Assembly: GCF_025291715.1 (NCBI RefSeq)
Contig: NZ_JAMBIZ010000003.1
Span: 124,001 to 188,000, forward strand
Origin: Metasolibacillus sp.
Lineage (GTDB): Bacteria > Bacillota > Bacilli > Bacillales_A > Planococcaceae
Length of the DNA: 64,000 bases
Direction: 5' to 3'
Made by a program: the position numbers and the translations under genes
Notes under the pieces: model-generated
What the model was told of the DNA's origin: nothing
Seen by the model: the letters and a program-made list of their open reading frames with translations, nothing else
The model's database searches: none
In this document: positions 56,127-64,000 of the stretch, one piece after another
Layout: the number at the start of each line of letters is the position of its first letter
Numbering within the stretch: the stretch's first letter is position 1

Positions 56127-56697
56127 GAAAGTAATGATTGTTGAAGATGAATCGCTTATTGCAATTGATTTGCAATTTATTTTGGAAGATAACGGCTACG
56201 AGGTTGTAGCACATGCAAAAAATGGAGAAACGGCAATTGAACTAGCACATCTCTATCGTCCACAGCTAATATTAATGGATATTAAAATGCCTAAATTAGA
56301 CGGTTTGAAAGCAAGTAAAATTATTGAACAGCAGTTTGGCATACCGATTCTTTTCATTTCAGCTTATAGTGAAAAAGAGCTGCTATCCTATATGAAGCAG
56401 GATAATGTGCTCGGTTATGTAATGAAGCCATTCTCGGAGAAAAATGTACTGCCAGCGTTGGAAGTCGCTTTTCATCAAATTGAGAAATTTGACCGTTTAA
56501 ATGGCAAATTGCTACAAGCACAACATCAAATGGAAAAACGTAAAGTCATTGAGCGAGCAAAGGGGCTCCTAATGCAGTTAGAAAATATTAGCGAAGATCA
56601 GGCTTACAAAAGAATTCGTAATGAAAGCATGCGGACACAGCAGGAAATGGTGCAAATCGCACAACAAATACTCAATACACAACAAGTAAATAGCTAA
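56119..56697 (+). CDS. eutV: EutV, ANTAR-domain antitermination response regulator
   Basis: A 192-residue regulator. The receiver domain (residues 1-120) has IVEDES, the phospho-acceptor Asp in LILMDIKMP, and YVMKPF. The ANTAR RNA-binding domain (about 138-190) has KVIERAKGLLM and AYKRIRNESM. Phospho-EutV binds paired hairpins and prevents terminator formation in eut leaders. It overlaps eutW by eight bases. A hairpin with the ANTAR loop pattern starts in its own stop codon. Confidence 0.93.
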   Translation: MTRKVMIVEDESLIAIDLQFILEDNGYEVVAHAKNGETAIELAHLYRPQLILMDIKMPKLDGLKASKIIEQQFGIPILFISAYSEKELLSYMKQDNVLGYVMKPFSEKNVLPALEVAFHQIEKFDRLNGKLLQAQHQMEKRKVIERAKGLLMQLENISEDQAYKRIRNESMRTQQEMVQIAQQILNTQQVNS

Positions 56698-56744
56698 GCA
56701 AAGGCGCTTAAAGAAAAAATATTTTCTTTAATGCGCCTTTTTTA
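56695..56744 (+). promoter_or_regulatory. EutV-type antitermination site overlapping a terminator, upstream of eutH
   Basis: TAAGC-AAAGGC-GCTTA (56695-56710) is a five-pair stem with a hexaloop that has A at position 1 and G at position 4, the ANTAR recognition pattern. It differs by one base from the reported AGCAANGRRGCUY consensus as remembered. The 3' side overlaps the 5' arm of a terminator (AAGGCGC...GCGCCTT, 56701-56739, then TTTTTTAT), so the two cannot form together. A weaker GTGC/GCAC hairpin at 56650-56662 is the only P1 candidate seen. Confidence 0.8.
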
Positions 56745-56777
56745 TATAGATAAAACAAAAAAGGGGTGTGTAAATCT

Positions 56778-58010
56778 ATGGAAATGATAGGAACAGTCAT
56801 TGTTTATATTATTATGATTTGTGCAGTTTTAGGAGCAATCGGTGCAATCCGAGATGCTGAATATGGAATTGGGAAAGAGTTCATGAATGGTTTACATACA
56901 GTAGGTCATATTTTCGTACCTGCTGCGGGTATTATGGCAGCTATTCCATATTTAACTTGGTTTATAAGCAATTTTATAAGCCCAATTTTTGAAGTGATCG
57001 GGGCTGACCCAGCAATTGCTGCAACAACAATTTTAGCCTCAGACATGGGTGGTTATCAGCTAGCAAACGCATTAAAAACTTCCTATGAAGGCTGGGTTAT
57101 GGCGTTAGTAGTTGGCTTTATGTCGGGAGCAACGATCGTTTTCTCTATTCCAATGGGACTTGCGATGTTGGACAAGCGCGACCATAAATATATGTCGTTA
57201 GGTATTATGGCTGGGGTACTAACAATTCCGATTGGTGCATTCATTTCATCTATTATGATTGTGGCATTTAACACGGAAGTTCGCGAAGTAATTAGCACGA
57301 CAGAGGCACCTACATATGTATTTGCCATTTCCGTTTTGCAAATTTTAATTAATTTATTACCGCTATTTATTTTTGTTATTTTAATTGCACTTGGTTTAAA
57401 ATTGATTCCAAATATGATGATTACAGGATTTATGCTATTTGGACGCCTTATGGATGCAGGGATTAAAATTGTATTAGTACTTTCAATTGTCGAAATTTTC
57501 ACAGGGCTTTTCACAAAGATATTTGGCGCATGGGGCTTTGATCCAATCATGGCAGATGAAATTGACCAATTCCGTGCATTAGAAACGGCTGGTTATATCG
57601 GGATTATGCTAGCAGGTGCGTTCCCAATGGTGTACTTAATTCGTAAATATGCTTCAAAGCCATTAGAGGCAATGGGTGGAAAACTTGGTTTATCAGCAGC
57701 AGGAAGTGCGGGTCTTTTAGCAACTGTTGCCAATATTTTAGCGATGTTTACACTCGTACGTGATATGCCACCAAAAGATAAAGTAATCAATATCGCATTT
57801 GGTGTGTGTTCAGCCTTCTTATTAGGAGATCATTTATCATTTACAGCAAATTTCCAACCAACGATTATTTTACCAGTAATCGCAGGGAAGTTTTTAGCGG
57901 GCGTTATTGCGATATACTTAGCTTATAAGTTATCTGTACCAACTGCTTTAAAGCTTGAGGCAGAGGATCGCAAAGCTGGCATTATTAAAGAGGGCGAATA
58001 CTTATCTTAA
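56778..58010 (+). CDS. eutH: EutH, ethanolamine transporter
   Basis: A 410-residue polytopic protein of the EutH family, with about ten or eleven predicted transmembrane helices and the conserved ASDMGGYQLA segment. It facilitates ethanolamine entry at low external concentration or acidic pH. ATG 56778 is preferred over GTG 56766 because AAGGGG is close to the latter. It is the first gene behind the EutV-controlled terminator; in Listeria and Enterococcus eutH lies further downstream. Confidence 0.92.
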   Translation: MEMIGTVIVYIIMICAVLGAIGAIRDAEYGIGKEFMNGLHTVGHIFVPAAGIMAAIPYLTWFISNFISPIFEVIGADPAIAATTILASDMGGYQLANALKTSYEGWVMALVVGFMSGATIVFSIPMGLAMLDKRDHKYMSLGIMAGVLTIPIGAFISSIMIVAFNTEVREVISTTEAPTYVFAISVLQILINLLPLFIFVILIALGLKLIPNMMITGFMLFGRLMDAGIKIVLVLSIVEIFTGLFTKIFGAWGFDPIMADEIDQFRALETAGYIGIMLAGAFPMVYLIRKYASKPLEAMGGKLGLSAAGSAGLLATVANILAMFTLVRDMPPKDKVINIAFGVCSAFLLGDHLSFTANFQPTIILPVIAGKFLAGVIAIYLAYKLSVPTALKLEAEDRKAGIIKEGEYLS

Positions 58011-58060
58011 GCTAGTAGCAGTCCGCTTCAAAAATATAGAAAAAGTTAGGAGTTGATGGT

Positions 58061-58402
58061 GTGGGCGAGGAGAAAAAACGATTTATACAGGAATTCGTTC
58101 CTGGTAAACAATTAACATTAAGTCATTTGATTGCAAACCCAGATCCAGATATGTTTCAAAAATTAGGAATACAGGAGGCAGGGGCATTAGGCATTATGAC
58201 ATGTACACCGAGTGAGACAGTAATTATTGCAGGTGATTTAGCAACAAAGTCTGCCAATGTTCGCCTCGGCTTCCTTGATCGCTTTACAGGTAGTCTAGTC
58301 ATTGTAGGAAGCGTATCAGAAGTGGAAATGGCAATGCTTGAAATTAATCGATTTTTATCTGAAAACCTAGGCTATACACCATCACAAATAACGAAGTCAT
58401 AG
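58061..58402 (+). CDS. eutS: EutS, microcompartment shell protein
   Basis: A 113-residue single-domain BMC shell protein. EutS hexamers are bent in other species and are thought to form curved shell edges. The core LGIQEAGALGIMTCTPSETVI, with VIIAGDLATKSANV, is typical. GTG start at 58061 after TTAGGAG. It is followed by eutP with a ten-base gap. Confidence 0.93.
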   Translation: MGEEKKRFIQEFVPGKQLTLSHLIANPDPDMFQKLGIQEAGALGIMTCTPSETVIIAGDLATKSANVRLGFLDRFTGSLVIVGSVSEVEMAMLEINRFLSENLGYTPSQITKS

Positions 58403-58412
58403 AGGTGCCGAT

Positions 58413-58910
58413 ATGAAAAATCGTGTCATGATCATCGGCGGAGTTCAAACAGGCAAATCGACGTTAATGAATGCGTTACTAGGCAAAGAAAGCACTGCCA
58501 ATAAAACGCAGGCGCTTGTATATGAGGATTGGATTGTTGATACACCAGGCGAATATATTGAAAACCCGATGTATTACCGTAATATTATGGCGACATCACT
58601 AGAAGTGACACATGTCATTTATTTACAGGATGCAACATCTTCACGTAGCGTCTTTCCACCACAATTCAGTCTTGGCATTCCGAAAATACAAATCGGCGTC
58701 ATTACAAAAATTGATCACCCGCAAGCGGATGTGGAGCGAGCGGCAAGCTTGTTGAAAAATGTGATGATGCAAGGTCCAATTGTTAAAACCTCTGCGTTAG
58801 AAAAACGCGGAATCGAATTTATCGCACCGTTGATTGAGCTTAATGATATAGCCGCTATTAAGCAATTTGTGCAAGAAAGTGCAAGCCCGTATCTTGAATA
58901 TCGCGAATAA
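58413..58910 (+). CDS. eutP: EutP, P-loop protein of the eut operon
   Basis: A 165-residue small GTPase-like protein with G1 GGVQTGKSTLMN, VDTPGEYIENP and TKID motifs. The Salmonella homologue has acetate kinase activity; a role in shell positioning has also been suggested for the PduV relative. AGAGGTG precedes ATG 58413. Confidence 0.9.
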   Translation: MKNRVMIIGGVQTGKSTLMNALLGKESTANKTQALVYEDWIVDTPGEYIENPMYYRNIMATSLEVTHVIYLQDATSSRSVFPPQFSLGIPKIQIGVITKIDHPQADVERAASLLKNVMMQGPIVKTSALEKRGIEFIAPLIELNDIAAIKQFVQESASPYLEYRE

Positions 58911-58931
58911 TGAATGGAGGGGAAGGGTGAG

Positions 58932-60347
58932 GTGACAACAGAAGAAATTTTGAGTGCAGGAATCGATATTGGTACGAGTACAACGAAGATGGTTGTAAGT
59001 CGCTTTGTGCTACGCAATGTAGCTGGCTTAACGCATGTGCCACGTATTGAAATTATTGAGAAAAAGCTCATACACCAAAGTCCGATTATTAAAACACCCT
59101 TTACGAGCAAAGAAGTCATTGATATGGCGAAAATAGAACAATTTATTTTTGAGCAATATCAATTGGCGAATGTTTTACCAGAAAATATTGCGACTGGTGC
59201 CATTATTATTACGGGTGAATCCGCCACAAAGCATAACGCAAGTGAAGTTATTCATACGATTTCCAATAGCGCAGGTAATTTCCTCGTAGCGACGGCAGGC
59301 CCTGACTTAGAGGGCATCATTGCGGCAAAAGGCTCTGGTACTGTCAAAAAATCCAAGCAAACGGGAAAAATTATTGCCAATATCGATATTGGTGGAGGGA
59401 CAGCAAATATTGCTGTTGTGCAATATGGTGAAGTCATTGGTACTTGTACATTGCATATCGGTGGTCGATTAATCGAGTTTCACAATGGTGTCATTCATTC
59501 CATTTCACCACCTTTAGCGCGCTTAATGCAGCGCTGGGATAATCCACTCAAAGTGGGCGATGCCGCAAATGATCTGCGTATTGATAAATGTATAGAGGAA
59601 ATGGTGACAGTGCTTGCTGATGTGCTTAACAATCAATTGCATGATGCACAGCATCCTTTATTATTAGGGCATTTGCCAAATTGGACAAAGCAAGTGGAGG
59701 CAGTCGTTTTTTCTGGCGGAGTCGCAGCTTGTATTTATGAAGATAATTGCTCGATGCGTCAATATGATGATATCGGTGAAAGGCTGGCGAAAGCACTGCA
59801 ACAGCATGAATCGCTGCAATCGTTTTTATGGATAACACCAGAGGAAACGGCACGCGCCACTGTCACAGGAGCCGGCACACAAACAACCGATATTAGCGGT
59901 GCCACAATTCAAGTGGATGCGGAAGTTTTACCATTGAAAAATGTCCCTGTTTTTCAATGTAATATGAACGCGTCAATGGCGCATATTGAGCAAATTATTG
60001 CAAATGCTGTAAAGCAAGCAAATACGCTATTTTCTGTGCAAGAAAATGACACACCCTTCGCTTTGTATTTTAGTCAATTACCTTACTTGAGCTTTCAAGA
60101 TGTGCATAAGCTATGCGAGATACTTTTGCAGCAATTTACTACAAATAACGTACCGCTTATTTTAATATTGCAAGCGGATTATGCGAAGGTCATTGGGCAA
60201 ACGATTCAAGCGATTGATGCAACGAAGCCAATCATTTGTATTGATCAAATTAAGGTAGAAACAGGTGACTATATCGACATCGGTGAAGTATTGCCATCAG
60301 GCGTTGTGCCCGTTGTTGTGAAAACACTTGCATTCCACTCACAGTAA
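58932..60347 (+). CDS. eutA: EutA, ethanolamine ammonia-lyase reactivase
   Basis: A 471-residue ASKHA-fold protein that exchanges damaged cobalamin in EutBC with ATP. The nucleotide motifs AGIDIGTSTTKMV and ANIDIGGGTANIA are clear, and VVFSGGVAACI follows. GTG 58932 is chosen for GGAGGGG ten bases upstream; ATG 58914 sits before that site. It is just ahead of its client genes eutB and eutC. Confidence 0.93.
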   Translation: MTTEEILSAGIDIGTSTTKMVVSRFVLRNVAGLTHVPRIEIIEKKLIHQSPIIKTPFTSKEVIDMAKIEQFIFEQYQLANVLPENIATGAIIITGESATKHNASEVIHTISNSAGNFLVATAGPDLEGIIAAKGSGTVKKSKQTGKIIANIDIGGGTANIAVVQYGEVIGTCTLHIGGRLIEFHNGVIHSISPPLARLMQRWDNPLKVGDAANDLRIDKCIEEMVTVLADVLNNQLHDAQHPLLLGHLPNWTKQVEAVVFSGGVAACIYEDNCSMRQYDDIGERLAKALQQHESLQSFLWITPEETARATVTGAGTQTTDISGATIQVDAEVLPLKNVPVFQCNMNASMAHIEQIIANAVKQANTLFSVQENDTPFALYFSQLPYLSFQDVHKLCEILLQQFTTNNVPLILILQADYAKVIGQTIQAIDATKPIICIDQIKVETGDYIDIGEVLPSGVVPVVVKTLAFHSQ

Positions 60348-60359
60348 AGGAGGATGAAC

Positions 60360-61721
60360 GTGAACTTATCAGTTATATTGGGTGGAGAAAAATACAATTT
60401 TAAATCACTGAAAGAAGTAATGGCGAAGGCGAATGAAGAAAAATCAGGCGATCGCCTTGCAGGAATTGCAGCAGAGACGGTGCAGGAGCGCATCGCAGCA
60501 AAGGCTGTATTAAGTGAATTATTAGTAAAAGACATTCGTGAAAACCCACTTATTCCAGAGGATGATGAAGTATCACGCATCATTGAAAAAGATGTTAATG
60601 AACAAATTTATGGAGAAATTAAAAACTGGAGCATTGAGCAGCTACGTGAATATATTTTATCCAACACGACTGGCGATCGAGAGCTAAAGCGCCTTAGCAA
60701 AGGAATGAACTCTGAAATTATCGCTGCTGTTACAAAGCTCATGTCCAATTTAGATCTTGTGCATGCTGCAAATAAAGTGGAGATTTTATCGACATGCAAT
60801 ATTACCATTGGACAAAAAGGCACGCTATCTTCACGCTTACAGCCGAATCACCCTACAGATAATATCGATGGAATTATCGCCTCGCTAAAAGAAGGCTTAT
60901 CTTACGGTATTGGGGATGCTGTTATTGGCATTAACCCTGTAGACGACTCAGTAGAAAGCGTAAAAAGAGTGCTACATGCAACAAAAAACTTTATTAATGA
61001 ATGGGATATTCCAACGCAAAACTGTGTGCTAGCGCATATTACGACACAGATGAAGTCTATTCAGCAAGGTGCGCCAGCAGATATGATTTTCCAAAGTATC
61101 GCAGGTACAGAAGTTGCAAACCGCTCGTTTGGTATTTCAGCCGATTTAATTCGAGAGGCTGAAGAGCTTATTAAAAAGCAGGGCACAGGCACTGGACCAA
61201 ATTTATTTTACTTTGAAACAGGGCAAGGTTCAGAGCTATCTGCTGAAGCGCATTATGGTGTTGACCAATTAACACTAGAGTCGCGCAACTATGGCTTTGC
61301 TAGACATTTTAATCCATACATCGTGAATACGGTTGTTGGATTTATTGGACCAGAGTATTTATACAATAATAAGCAAGTAATTCGTGCAGGTCTTGAAGAT
61401 CATTTTATGGGGAAAATGCACTGCCTACCAATGGGAGTAGATATTTGCTACACGAACCATATTAAAGCAGATCAAAATGATATTGAAGATTTAGGCGTGC
61501 TATTAACCGCCGCTGGTGTTAATTTCATTATCGCTGCGCCAATGGGTGATGATGTTATGCTCAACTATCAATCAATGAGCTATCATGATGTAGCAACATT
61601 GCTGCAAACTTTAGGGAAAACACCAGCACCAGCCTATTTAGCTTGGCTAGAAAAAATGGGCATTTATGAAAATGGTCGTCTTTCTTCGAGAGCTGGCGAT
61701 TTATCGCTGTTTGAAAGGTAG
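60360..61721 (+). CDS. eutB: Ethanolamine ammonia-lyase large subunit
   Basis: The catalytic subunit of the adenosylcobalamin-dependent lyase, which converts ethanolamine to acetaldehyde and ammonia. The 453-residue TIM-barrel protein shows GDAVIGINPVDDSV, FQSIAGTEVANRSFG, FETGQGSELSAEAHYG and GVDICYTNH, all family hallmarks. GTG 60360 is better placed after AAAGGAGG than ATG 60354. Confidence 0.96.
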   Translation: MNLSVILGGEKYNFKSLKEVMAKANEEKSGDRLAGIAAETVQERIAAKAVLSELLVKDIRENPLIPEDDEVSRIIEKDVNEQIYGEIKNWSIEQLREYILSNTTGDRELKRLSKGMNSEIIAAVTKLMSNLDLVHAANKVEILSTCNITIGQKGTLSSRLQPNHPTDNIDGIIASLKEGLSYGIGDAVIGINPVDDSVESVKRVLHATKNFINEWDIPTQNCVLAHITTQMKSIQQGAPADMIFQSIAGTEVANRSFGISADLIREAEELIKKQGTGTGPNLFYFETGQGSELSAEAHYGVDQLTLESRNYGFARHFNPYIVNTVVGFIGPEYLYNNKQVIRAGLEDHFMGKMHCLPMGVDICYTNHIKADQNDIEDLGVLLTAAGVNFIIAAPMGDDVMLNYQSMSYHDVATLLQTLGKTPAPAYLAWLEKMGIYENGRLSSRAGDLSLFER

Positions 61722-61730
61722 GTGGATGAT

Positions 61731-62693
61731 GTGAATGAAGAATTAGTAGCGAAAATTACACAGCTAGTAATGGAAAAAATGAATGGACAGGCTGAGCCAC
61801 AGCAGACAGCAGAAACACAGCAAAGCAACACGACATTGCGCATTCTTGAAACGCCAGATACAGTAGTAGCTGACGAATCCAATACGTTAATTAAGCTATA
61901 TAGCAGTGCGCCAGCAAGCGAGCAAACAAGCTATGCAGAGCCTGCAGAAGCTAACGCAAAAGCCTTCCGATTTGAAGAGGACAACCTTTCTGAAAGTGTA
62001 CAAGCAGCCCGCAAAAATACACCAGCAAGAATTGGTGTAGGGCGAGCGGGAACAAGACCGAAAACAAAAACATGGTTGCAATTCCGACTTGACCATGCGG
62101 CAGCGGTAGATGCGGTATATGGCGAAGTATCCGAAGAGCTACTACAAAAGCTTAATGTTTCAACGGTAACGACGCGTGTAACGGATAAAGAGGAATACAT
62201 TACACGACCAGATTTAGGGCGACGCTTATCGGATGAATCAAAGGAATTTATTCAAGCGAATTGCAAAAGCAACCCGCAAGTGCAAATTATTATTTCGAAC
62301 GGTTTAAGCGCAAGTGCAATTGAAGAAAACATAATGGATGTTTACTTATCGCTGCAGCAAAGCTTAAGCAATTTGAATATTGAAATGGGGACAACGTTTT
62401 ATATTGATAAAGGGCGTGTCGCATTGATGGATGAAATCGGTGAAATTTTACAGCCTGAAGTCGTTGTTTACTTAATTGGAGAGCGTCCAGGACTTGTTTC
62501 TGCTGAATCAATGAGTGCTTATTTATGTTATAAGCCACGCATTGGCACAGTGGAGGCGGAGCGTATGGTTATTTCTAATATCCATAAAGGCGGTATTCCA
62601 CCATTAGAGGCTGGCGCTTATTTAGGAACCGTTGTACAAAGAATTTTACAACACAAGGCGAGCGGTGTCGCACTTGTAGAGAAAGAAAGCTAG
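61731..62693 (+). CDS. eutC: Ethanolamine ammonia-lyase small subunit
   Basis: The 320-residue cobalamin-binding partner of EutB. It begins with a short amphipathic helix (EELVAKITQLVMEKM), of the kind that targets cargo into microcompartments, then a Gln/Ala/Glu-rich linker to about residue 95, then the EutC core (RIGVGRAGTRPKT, FRLDHAAA, GERPGLVSAESMSAY). GTG 61731 follows AGGTGG. The long linker is an odd but known variation. Confidence 0.94.
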   Translation: MNEELVAKITQLVMEKMNGQAEPQQTAETQQSNTTLRILETPDTVVADESNTLIKLYSSAPASEQTSYAEPAEANAKAFRFEEDNLSESVQAARKNTPARIGVGRAGTRPKTKTWLQFRLDHAAAVDAVYGEVSEELLQKLNVSTVTTRVTDKEEYITRPDLGRRLSDESKEFIQANCKSNPQVQIIISNGLSASAIEENIMDVYLSLQQSLSNLNIEMGTTFYIDKGRVALMDEIGEILQPEVVVYLIGERPGLVSAESMSAYLCYKPRIGTVEAERMVISNIHKGGIPPLEAGAYLGTVVQRILQHKASGVALVEKES

Positions 62694-62704
62694 GGGGCTA
62701 TCAT

Positions 62705-63355
62705 ATGAATCCTCAAAAAATAATGGCAGAAATTTTGGCGATGCAAATTATTCCTCGTGTCAATAACGAGCTTGCGGAGCAGCTATCATTGCAGCCACAT
62801 CATACAAGCTTAGGGCTTGTGACATTAACGATTGATGATGTAGGCTATGTGGCCTTGGATGAAGCAACGAAAAAAGCCGATGTCGACGTCGTTTATGCAA
62901 AAAGCTTTTATGCGGGCGCTGCGCATGCTTCTGGCCCATTATCAGGTGAGGTAATTGGCATTATTGCAGGTAGCTCTCCCGATGAAGTGCGCAGTGGCTT
63001 AGAGGCAATTGAGCAAAAGGTGCAGTTCGATACGTATTTTGAAGCGATTCTTGGCAACGATGGGCATGCATTATTTGCACATACTGTTGCTAGCTGCGGC
63101 ACATATCTTGCACAGCAAGCGAGCGTACCAGTTGGAACAGCAATCGCTTACTTAATTGCTCCGCCGCTTGAAGCAGTTGTCGGTTTGGATGCTGCATTAA
63201 AGGCAGCAGATGTCGAGCTAAAAGCATTTTTCGGACCGCCATCTGAAACGAACTTTGGTGGTGGACTATTGAGTGGCTCGCAATCCTCTTGCCAAGCGGC
63301 TGCGGACGCATTTAGAGAAGCAATCGAAAACCTGGCAAGAAACCCAATCATTTAG
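62705..63355 (+). CDS. eutL: EutL, tandem-domain microcompartment shell protein
   Basis: A 216-residue protein with two BMC domains that forms trimers with a gated pore in other species. YVALDEATKKADVDVVYAK and the C-terminal GGGLLSGSQSSCQAA match the family. AGGGGGC precedes ATG 62705. It lies between the lyase and eutE genes. Confidence 0.94.
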   Translation: MNPQKIMAEILAMQIIPRVNNELAEQLSLQPHHTSLGLVTLTIDDVGYVALDEATKKADVDVVYAKSFYAGAAHASGPLSGEVIGIIAGSSPDEVRSGLEAIEQKVQFDTYFEAILGNDGHALFAHTVASCGTYLAQQASVPVGTAIAYLIAPPLEAVVGLDAALKAADVELKAFFGPPSETNFGGGLLSGSQSSCQAAADAFREAIENLARNPII

Positions 63356-63371
63356 AAAGGAGGCGACGCAA

Positions 63372-64000
63372 GTGCCTACATTAGATCGAGATTTATTAGC
63401 AATACAGGAGATGCGTGATGCGGTGAAAAAAGCAAGCGAAGCCCAAGCGGCTTATATGCAATTTTCACAGCAGCAAGTTGACAAAATTGTCAAAGCGGTA
63501 GCAGATGCAGCTTTTAAGGAAGCCGATAGATTAGCAAAAATGGCTGTAAAAGAAACTGGCATGGGCGTTCCTAATCATAAAAAAATAAAAAATGAAGTAG
63601 CTTCACGAGATTTATATGAAGATATTAAAGACTTAAAAACAGTAGGTATCGTTGGCTATGACCGCGCTGCAAAGGTAACAGAAATTGCTAGCCCATTCGG
63701 TGTTGTTGCGGGCATCATCCCAACAACAAACCCAACGTCAACAGCGATTTTTAAAGCGATGATTTCATTGAAAACACGCAATGCGCTTGTTGTTAGTCCA
63801 CACCCATATGCGGTAAAATGTACGGAGGAAGCGTTAAACGTTTGTCGTATCGCCGCAGAGCAAGCAGGTGCACCAGAAGGCTTGTTACAATGCTTAACAA
63901 TGGCTTCAATGGATGCGACACAGCAATTGCTGAAGCACCCACAGGTGAACTTGATTTTAGCAACAGGTGGTGGGGCGCTCGTTAAAGCTGCCTATAGCTC
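63372..64000 (+). CDS. eutE: EutE, acetylating acetaldehyde dehydrogenase (partial, runs off the window)
   Basis: An aldehyde dehydrogenase-family frame open to the window edge, 209 codons seen. It converts acetaldehyde and CoA to acetyl-CoA, reducing NAD. AKMAVKETGMG, the SPFGVVAGIIPTTNPTSTAI region and NLILATGGGALV are typical of EutE/AdhE-type enzymes; the catalytic Cys lies beyond the end. GTG 63372 follows AAAGGAGGCG by suitable spacing. AdhE would also begin this way, but the eut context favours EutE. Confidence 0.9.
   Translation, partial: MPTLDRDLLAIQEMRDAVKKASEAQAAYMQFSQQQVDKIVKAVADAAFKEADRLAKMAVKETGMGVPNHKKIKNEVASRDLYEDIKDLKTVGIVGYDRAAKVTEIASPFGVVAGIIPTTNPTSTAIFKAMISLKTRNALVVSPHPYAVKCTEEALNVCRIAAEQAGAPEGLLQCLTMASMDATQQLLKHPQVNLILATGGGALVKAAYS

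Noticed and set aside
58011-58060. Second EutV hairpin before eutS
   Set aside because: TAGC-AGTCC-GCT has a five-base loop without the A1/G4 pattern and no terminator follows.
63372-64000. Bifunctional AdhE
   Set aside because: The N-terminal aldehyde dehydrogenase part cannot tell EutE from AdhE, but position inside the eut operon favours EutE.

Overview
The window looks like chromosome of a spore-forming, low-GC Gram-positive of the Bacillaceae/Planococcaceae type, most like Lysinibacillus or Solibacillus. This rests on strong AGGAGG ribosome sites, sporulation genes (sigK, gpr, spoIIP), competence genes (comEA/EB/EC), a Bacillus-like order of the yrr, yqe and hrcA-dnaK blocks, and an SLH-anchored surface protein. 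The assignment is from gene content and order only. No rRNA, tRNA, CRISPR array, transposase gene or prophage was seen.

Layout. 0-8 kb: the yrr block, with the end of a DUF1292 gene, mltG, the tRNA wobble-uridine trio trmR-trhP1-trhP2, udk, a 150-bp mobile-repeat-like element, greA, yrrS, mtnN and a 29-residue membrane ORF. 8-10.5 kb: an uninterrupted sigK, a tandem 108-bp repeat, and divergent pssA and psd. 10.5-21 kb: the yqe block (yqeG, yqeH, aroE, yhbY, nadD, yqeK, rsfS, yqeM), comEA-EB-EC, yqzM, holA and rpsT, with a pair of inverted REP-like palindromes around holA. 21-23 kb: gpr-spoIIP. 23-33 kb: an accessory stretch with a lipase-like hydrolase, a RelA/SpoT homologue split by a frameshift, a TmrB-like ATPase, a sensor kinase with a BTAD-type response regulator, a BspA-LRR/InlB/SLH surface protein and a GHL10-type glycosidase. 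33-41 kb: lepA, a small secreted cysteine peptide, a frameshifted jelly-roll surface protein, peptidase E, a Cys-rich pentapeptide-repeat protein, a YdcF protein and a YhgE/Pip protein. 41-51 kb: hemW, then the CIRCE-controlled hrcA-grpE-dnaK-dnaJ-prmA-rsmE-mtaB block. 51-54.5 kb: a short UvrA-like ATPase behind a 21-bp phased repeat, then deoC and rpsU.

54.6-64 kb holds an ethanolamine-utilisation operon in the order eutW-eutV-eutH-eutS-eutP-eutA-eutB-eutC-eutL-eutE, and the window ends inside eutE. EutW (sensor kinase) and EutV (ANTAR antiterminator) would control the operon. A terminator with an ANTAR-type hexaloop hairpin lies right after eutV and before eutH. EutH imports ethanolamine, EutBC with reactivase EutA splits it, EutE turns acetaldehyde into acetyl-CoA, and EutS/EutL are microcompartment shell proteins.

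Points most worth a second look: the split RSH gene with an intact ppGpp-hydrolase half and a degenerate synthetase half; the TTTAT-flanked structured element between udk and greA; the 21-bp phased CGCAGATA repeats; the probable CTG start of eutW; the tandem repeat upstream of sigK; and the small secreted Cys-loop peptide.
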